Assembly (NCBI GenBank): GCA_030706405.1
Contig: JAUZOO010000009.1
Span: 62,001 to 126,000 of the forward strand
DNA length: 64,000 nt
Direction of reading: 5' to 3'
Source: Bacteroidota bacterium
GTDB lineage: Bacteria > Bacteroidota > Bacteroidia > Bacteroidales > JAAUTT01
Part shown: one piece after another, positions 59,756-64,000 of the stretch
How positions within the stretch are numbered: the stretch's first letter is position 1
How the letters are laid out: each line of letters starts with the position of its first letter
Program-made: the position numbers and the translations under genes
Notes under the pieces: model-generated
Database searches by the model: none
What the model was told of the DNA's origin: nothing
The model's input: the letters and a program-made list of their open reading frames with translations, nothing else

Positions 59756-61828
59756 TTATTTCCCGATAATTTTGAATTCCACACGGCGGTTTTTCTTGCG
59801 TCCTGCTTCAGTTTTATTGGGGGCAACTGGTTGTTTGGAGCCGTAACCTTTAAAGGTAAGCCGGCTACGCTCGATACCATGAGCAGCAATGTAGTCTACA
59901 ACTGATTTGGCACGGGCTGCCGAAAGTTTGGTGTTGGCAACCGGCGAACCTACATTATCTGTATGTCCAGATATTTCAATTTTAACCGTTTTGGTTTCTT
60001 CCAAAAATTTGACCACTTTGTCTAATTCGGTCCCGGATTGTGGAGTTAAGGTCGACTTATTAAGGTCAAAATAGATGTTGTTTAGTACCACTTTAGCACC
60101 AACTTCAACCTTACTTAGCTTAAAGTCACGGGAGTATTCTTTACCCATGGCAATTGAGGGAACGTCAATATTTTCGAGTGAAAACATGTAATCATTGGCC
60201 CTTATTTCAGACCCATATTTTTTTACACATGGGAGAGTAACTCTATAATTTCCGGTTGAATCGCTTAATACTGAACTTATAACAATATTTCGGTCAAGGT
60301 CAATAATGTCTAACTTGGCCTTTACTGGTTTTAATGTTTTGGAGTCAAGGATAGAGCCAAGCATGTGGACGGTGGTGTCGATTTTTAAAGGGGTAGGTAT
60401 GCGGGCAAAGAGGTCGCTTATAGGTTTATCCGCGTAAGCAGTTGTAGATTCTTCGGTAGTTACCATAAGTTGTTTCTCGTTACCCAGAAAAATCGCTTTA
60501 TAAATATCGTATCCCCCTTGTGTATCTTCACGTTTGGTTGAGAAATATGCTATTTTTTCATTGTTTAAGGGTTTGAAAAATAGCTCATCATCGGGAGTAT
60601 TGATTGGAAACCCTAGATTTTCTGGCTGCTTCCAATGTCCGGAAATATCTGATTCTGCACGAAATACATCAAACCCTCCCATGGTGTTGTGTCCTTTTGA
60701 ACTAAAGTAAAGAGTTTTGCCATCGGGAGTTATGAATACCGACTCTTCGTCGTACGGAGTATTGATTACTGCCCCGAGATTCTCGGCTTTTTCCCATTTT
60801 CCTTTTTTATTTTTATGACAAACATAAATGTCCTTGCCACCTTGACTATCGTCTTTGTTACTGCTAATGAAATAAGCGGTATTCCCGTCGGCTGTCAGGC
60901 TGATAGAAGTTTCTGCCATTTTTGAGTTAAATCGTTTGCTCAGTTCTTCCGGTACTTTCCATTTACCTTTCTTTAATGTCGATACCAATATATCGCCATT
61001 ATGAGAATCACCTTTGTACAAATAGCAAGTTTTTCCGTCCGTCTCTATCCAAAGAAGGTCTTCGTTATGTTTGGAGTAAAAGCCTTTATCGGTGACTAAC
61101 CGGGCTTTTTCAAACTCAGTTCCGCTAATTTTTGAAACATAAATATCTTCGTTGTAAAGATTTGTCTCTTTTTCTGGTTTAGCCTTTGAAGAGGCAGGTC
61201 TGCGTGATGATAAATATGCAACGGAATCTTTGAATATAAGTAAATTATAATCATCGAAGGTTGAGTTGAGCATCTCTCCGGCATTATTAATAACAACGCG
61301 TTTGGGATGATTTACCAAATCTTTTCCCGAGAGGCATTCATTCTTTAGTTTTGATATCTGCTCTAGAATCTGTTTTTTTTGACGGTCTTTTAACGAATTT
61401 AAATAGGCATCGTATCTGGCAATTGCACTGTCAAATTCTAAGCTATACTGGAAAGCTCTGCCCGACTGAAATAGGATGTCTTTTGAGATTCTTGGTTGTT
61501 TGTAATATGCATTGTTGAGGTATTTTGCAGCTTTGCCCTTATAGTCAGAGCGTAGATAACTGAGTCCGATTTTGTAGTTCAGGGCTGCGTCCGTAGGGTT
61601 GTAGTCGTAGGCTTTTAAATAGTGTCTAATAGCTTCGGGTATTCCGCCAATTCCCAATTTCACGGCTTTGTCTCCAGCTTTAATTTCTTTAGAAGCCTCG
61701 CGGTATCCTTCGGATTTTATGTTGAATGTTTTCGGAATTTTTATTTCACTTTGAGCAGTTATTAATGCCGGAAATATTATCTGTGTAAAGAAGGTTAAAG
61801 CTAATATTTTGATTGATAGTTGTTTCAT
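59756..61828 (-). CDS. TPR/PD40-propeller/OmpA-domain protein, PorE-like architecture
   Basis: 690 residues with a signal peptide (about 1-26). Domains in order: TPR-like helices (about 35-155), a PD40-type beta propeller (about 195-450, with DSQGGKDIYVCHK, GKTLYFSSKGHNTMGGFDVF, DTQGGYDIYK repeats), a carboxypeptidase-regulatory-like beta domain (about 495-560) and a C-terminal OmpA domain (about 575-690) with the peptidoglycan-binding HTDNVGSPVANTKLSAARA. The same domain order is known from PorE of the type IX secretion system, although many Bacteroidota have paralogues with other roles. The following TPR gene lies upstream on the same strand. Confidence 0.88.
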   Translation of the reverse strand: MKQLSIKILALTFFTQIIFPALITAQSEIKIPKTFNIKSEGYREASKEIKAGDKAVKLGIGGIPEAIRHYLKAYDYNPTDAALNYKIGLSYLRSDYKGKAAKYLNNAYYKQPRISKDILFQSGRAFQYSLEFDSAIARYDAYLNSLKDRQKKQILEQISKLKNECLSGKDLVNHPKRVVINNAGEMLNSTFDDYNLLIFKDSVAYLSSRRPASSKAKPEKETNLYNEDIYVSKISGTEFEKARLVTDKGFYSKHNEDLLWIETDGKTCYLYKGDSHNGDILVSTLKKGKWKVPEELSKRFNSKMAETSISLTADGNTAYFISSNKDDSQGGKDIYVCHKNKKGKWEKAENLGAVINTPYDEESVFITPDGKTLYFSSKGHNTMGGFDVFRAESDISGHWKQPENLGFPINTPDDELFFKPLNNEKIAYFSTKREDTQGGYDIYKAIFLGNEKQLMVTTEESTTAYADKPISDLFARIPTPLKIDTTVHMLGSILDSKTLKPVKAKLDIIDLDRNIVISSVLSDSTGNYRVTLPCVKKYGSEIRANDYMFSLENIDVPSIAMGKEYSRDFKLSKVEVGAKVVLNNIYFDLNKSTLTPQSGTELDKVVKFLEETKTVKIEISGHTDNVGSPVANTKLSAARAKSVVDYIAAHGIERSRLTFKGYGSKQPVAPNKTEAGRKKNRRVEFKIIGK

Positions 61829-61853
61829 TCTTCTGGATTTTGTTTTTCAATTA

Positions 61854-62900
61854 TTACTTGCAGTCAATAAGAAATTTGGAAGCTTCTTTTATGCCTAATT
61901 TTTCAGCCATTTTCCAATCGGCACAGGCTCCGGTAAGATCTCCCTGATATTCTTTGGCACACCCGCGGTTAAGATAAGCTGATCCAAAATCGTCATTTTG
62001 GACAATTATTTTGTTCAGGGTTTCTATGGCAGATTTATAGTCTTTAGAGTTGATCTGGGCAGCTGCAAGGTTGTTACGGGCAATTAGGGAACCGGAACGG
62101 ACTGTAATTGCTTTGTTGAAATCTTCATAAGCTCCGTTGTTATCTCCTGATAGATATTTGGCTTTCCCCCGGTTATTATAAGCCTCGTAATAGGCAGGGT
62201 TTAACTCTAAAGCGTTAGAAAAATTGGCAATTGCTCCCTTTAAATCGGCAGTTTCTAATTTTATAATTCCTAAACTGTTAAAAGCCAATGCAAATTTAGG
62301 TTGAAGTTCAATTGCTTTTTCAAAATCGGCAATGGCGCCTTGGTTGTTGTTTGTTTTGAATTTAGAATATCCCCTGTCATGAAAAGCATAAGCAAAGTCA
62401 GGTTTTTTTTCAATAGCTAAGGAGAAATCGGCAATAGCATCTGTATATTTTTTTTTCGAGAGTTGGATAATCCCTTTGTAATAATAGACCATCGGTTCGG
62501 TATAGCCATTATAAATGGCTTGGGTGAAATTTTGGAAGGCATCGTCGTAACGTAGTCTGAGAAATGCTATATATCCCTTGTTAAATAAGGCTTCACCGTC
62601 GTTAGGATTAAGCGAAAGTGCTTTCTGAAAATCGGCTAAAGCATTTAGAGTATCGTTTTGTTGAAATTTTATCTTTCCTCGTTGAATATAAGCATAATAT
62701 AAATTGGGGTCTAACTCAATACATCCGGTTAAAATACTAAAGGCTTCTGAATATTGTTTACTCTGAATAAGGGTTATAGCCTGGTTGTAATAATAAACCG
62801 CTTTGTTGTCAAAGGTGATTGGTAAATTGCTGGTGCCCTGCGAATAAATTAAGGTTGTTGGTAAATAGAGCATTGCAATAGCTAAAAAAAATTGTTTCAT
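61854..62900 (-). CDS. Exported TPR-repeat protein
   Basis: 348 residues from the ATG at 62900. The signal peptide (MKQFFLAIAMLYLPTTLIYSQ) leads into about eight tetratricopeptide repeats (units such as YAYIQRGKIKFQQNDTLNALADFQKALSLNP and AYYEAYNNRGKAKYLSGDNNGAYEDFNKAI). It ends GACADWKMAEKLGIKEASKFLIDC. It is a periplasmic or outer-membrane-facing scaffold, 25 bp upstream of the PorE-like gene and probably co-transcribed. Confidence 0.9.
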   Translation of the reverse strand: MKQFFLAIAMLYLPTTLIYSQGTSNLPITFDNKAVYYYNQAITLIQSKQYSEAFSILTGCIELDPNLYYAYIQRGKIKFQQNDTLNALADFQKALSLNPNDGEALFNKGYIAFLRLRYDDAFQNFTQAIYNGYTEPMVYYYKGIIQLSKKKYTDAIADFSLAIEKKPDFAYAFHDRGYSKFKTNNNQGAIADFEKAIELQPKFALAFNSLGIIKLETADLKGAIANFSNALELNPAYYEAYNNRGKAKYLSGDNNGAYEDFNKAITVRSGSLIARNNLAAAQINSKDYKSAIETLNKIIVQNDDFGSAYLNRGCAKEYQGDLTGACADWKMAEKLGIKEASKFLIDCK

Positions 62901-62990
62901 GAACAAGGTTATTAACGTTTTTTACTGATATTTGAAGAGCGTTTTCTGCGTATATATCTTAATATGCTGAAAAACTAAAAGTATAAAAAA

Positions 62991-62998
62991 CAAATATA
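62991..62998 (-). promoter_or_regulatory. Probable promoter -7 of the TPR/PorE-like operon
   Basis: Minus strand reads TATATTTG, with a T run just after it; about 90 bp before the TPR start codon. Confidence 0.5.
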
Positions 62999-63061
62999 TT
63001 AAGCGAAAGAGTTCTTCATTTATTTTTTCGTATATTTAATAATAAATTTTAATATTCTTCA

Positions 63062-63409
63062 ATGGTAACGGACTTGACCTACCTTAAGAGTTCGGCTGAT
63101 AATAATCCGGAATTGATTAAGGAGATGATAGCGATTTTTATTGAGCAGGTAGAAGGGTATATTCGGGAAATTCAGAAACTTCTCAATGATAAAAACTATG
63201 TTGCATTGGGCAGATTAGCACATAAAGCAAAATCGTCCATTGCTATTGTGGGGATGAACGAACTTGCTGCAGACCTTAAAAAGTTGGAAATACTCACCAA
63301 TGAAGGTTTGGAAGAAACGATATACCCGATTATTGTTGAACGGTTTAGAGTTGAATGTCAACTGGCAATTTGTGAACTTCAAAAATATATTTTAACGTTG
63401 GAGGTATAA
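63062..63409 (+). CDS. Stand-alone Hpt (histidine phosphotransfer) protein
   Basis: 115 residues, a four-helix Hpt domain. The phospho-accepting His is H54 in LGRLAHKAKSSIAIVGMNELAADLKKLE, the classic AHxxKssxxxxG context. It has no other domain and no hybrid kinase beside it, so it must relay phosphate between a kinase and regulator encoded elsewhere. It lies 35 bp upstream of a STAS-domain gene, an uncommon pairing. Confidence 0.9.
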   Translation: MVTDLTYLKSSADNNPELIKEMIAIFIEQVEGYIREIQKLLNDKNYVALGRLAHKAKSSIAIVGMNELAADLKKLEILTNEGLEETIYPIIVERFRVECQLAICELQKYILTLEV

Positions 63410-63444
63410 TTTTTCCAACTTTTTTAAACCTAAATTTAAACGCC

Positions 63445-63789
63445 ATGATGAGGATTGAGCAAATTAACGGGTGTTATGTTGTTACTTTTAACGATATAAG
63501 CAAGTTTAATGCATTGATAACGGATATGGTTAAAGAGCAGCTAAATTCTCTTTTCAGTAAGCCGGATGTTAAACTGATATTAAACCTTAAAGGGGTTAAA
63601 TATATTGATAGTACAGGTTTTGGAGTTTTTCTTTCGGTCATGAAAACGGCCCGTCTAAGTAAAGGAGAATTTAAAATTTGTGGTATCGAAAATGACGCTA
63701 TGGTGTTGTTTAAAATACTTCAATTAAACAACGTTTTTGAGATTTATGATAATTTGGAGGTTTGTCTCAATAGCTTTGCCAACAAGTAA
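63445..63789 (+). CDS. STAS-domain anti-sigma factor antagonist-like protein
   Basis: 114 residues, SpoIIAA-like. The phosphorylatable Ser is S56 in LKGVKYIDSTGFGVFLSVMKTARLS, in the conserved D-S-T/S-G context. Such proteins are switched by serine kinases and PP2C phosphatases; neither is in the window. Two adjacent ATGs (63445, 63448) could start it. Its location next to an Hpt gene suggests crosstalk between two phospho-signalling types. Confidence 0.9.
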   Translation: MMRIEQINGCYVVTFNDISKFNALITDMVKEQLNSLFSKPDVKLILNLKGVKYIDSTGFGVFLSVMKTARLSKGEFKICGIENDAMVLFKILQLNNVFEIYDNLEVCLNSFANK

Positions 63790-63822
63790 AAAGGCGGATA
63801 ATTTATCCGCCTTTTTACTTGT
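63788..63822 (+). terminator. Terminator after the STAS gene
   Basis: AAAAAGGCGGATAA and TTATCCGCCTTTTT stem with T run; it works in both directions and also serves the CBM48 gene. Confidence 0.88.
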
Positions 63823-63837
63823 TGTATGTCGGTAGAG

Positions 63838-64000
63838 CTATACAGTTATTACAGAATTGTATTGGCCAATTCCGTTGGGAGAATGTTTGTCTGCTTCCGG
63901 GTCATTTATCCAAATACTATTGTTTATTAAATATTTAAATTCGTATTCTTGTCCGCAATTCAGCGAAAATGTTTGAGTAAAACTTCCACTTTTTAGCTTT
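63838..64000 (-). CDS. CBM48/AMPK-type glycogen-binding domain protein (5' part outside window)
   Basis: Only the last 54 codons are inside the window. The translation ends FKYLINNSIWINDPEADKHS-PNGIGQYNSVITV, matching the C-terminal strand of the E-set/CBM48 domains found in starch-branching enzymes and AMPK beta (Y-x3-N/D-W-x2-D-P-x-A). As the stop follows the domain at once, it may be a small single-domain glycogen-binding protein. The rest of the gene lies beyond base 64000. Confidence 0.75.
   Translation of the reverse strand, partial: KLKSGSFTQTFSLNCGQEYEFKYLINNSIWINDPEADKHSPNGIGQYNSVITV

Noticed and set aside
1-64000. tRNA or rRNA genes
   Set aside because: Scanned by eye for cloverleaf ends and conserved rRNA strings; none seen. 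A tRNAscan/Rfam search would be decisive and could not be run.

Overview
The window looks like chromosomal DNA of an anaerobic or facultatively anaerobic Bacteroidota bacterium, most likely in or near the Bacteroidales/Marinilabiliales. The grounds are: promoters of the TTG-N20-TAnnTTTG type upstream of guaB, trmD, fucR and the uronate regulator; almost no Shine-Dalgarno sequences; outer-membrane and OmpA/PD40 proteins of Bacteroidota style; a ferredoxin-nitroreductase, rubrerythrin and Hdr-like proteins; and polysaccharide and uronate catabolism. No species is claimed.

Layout. 1-7.9 kb: the end of a two-lobed aspartyl protease, a cysteine-rich PAS protein, a leftward ABC-export operon (LolA-like protein, two FtsX/MacB-type permeases, ATPase, outer-membrane protein) and a secreted DUF6263-like protein. 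8-11.9 kb: an accessory block with a 74-aa orphan, a class III cyclase-like protein, a RibD/DHFR-like reductase and two VOC proteins. Two copies of a structured ~119-bp repeat lie in it. 11.9-17.3 kb: signalling (PAS histidine kinase, two NarL-type regulators, a lone receiver, a chemoreceptor). 17.3-25.9 kb: hemE, ybaK-type deacylase, DUF2231 and a lipoprotein rubrerythrin, a GyrI-like protein, a GH51 arabinofuranosidase, cysK and a sphingomyelinase-like phosphodiesterase. 26-28.9 kb: fucI and a FucR-type regulator. 29-37.8 kb: SatD/DUF3307, YhcC-type radical SAM, duplicated cupredoxins, a flavin protein, ferredoxin-nitroreductase, AddB-like nuclease and trmD. 37.9-39.5 kb: a NarX/NarL-type two-component pair.

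39.7-44.8 kb holds a five-gene operon for a membrane-anchored heterodisulfide-reductase-like complex (HdrC, HdrB, HdrA, a second HdrC, and an HdrE-HdrD-like fusion). After it lies an array of seven palindromes spaced 41-42 bp apart, that is, four helical turns.

45.3-56.1 kb is a hexuronate regulon. UxaC and UxaE run leftward. A LacI-type regulator, UxaB, UxaA, a mannonate-oxidoreductase-like SDR, a KDG kinase and a LarA-superfamily epimerase run rightward. Two identical-core palindromic operators sit between the divergent arms. Together these genes take galacturonate and glucuronate to KDPG; the aldolase and mannonate dehydratase are not in the window. 56.3-64 kb: guaB, an exported oligoendopeptidase F, a PorE-like TPR/PD40/OmpA protein, a TPR protein, an Hpt protein, a STAS protein and the end of a CBM48 protein.

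A recurrent theme is the non-coding DNA. Many short intergenic gaps carry degenerate stuttered 7-10-bp words, or large palindromes, each with its own sequence.
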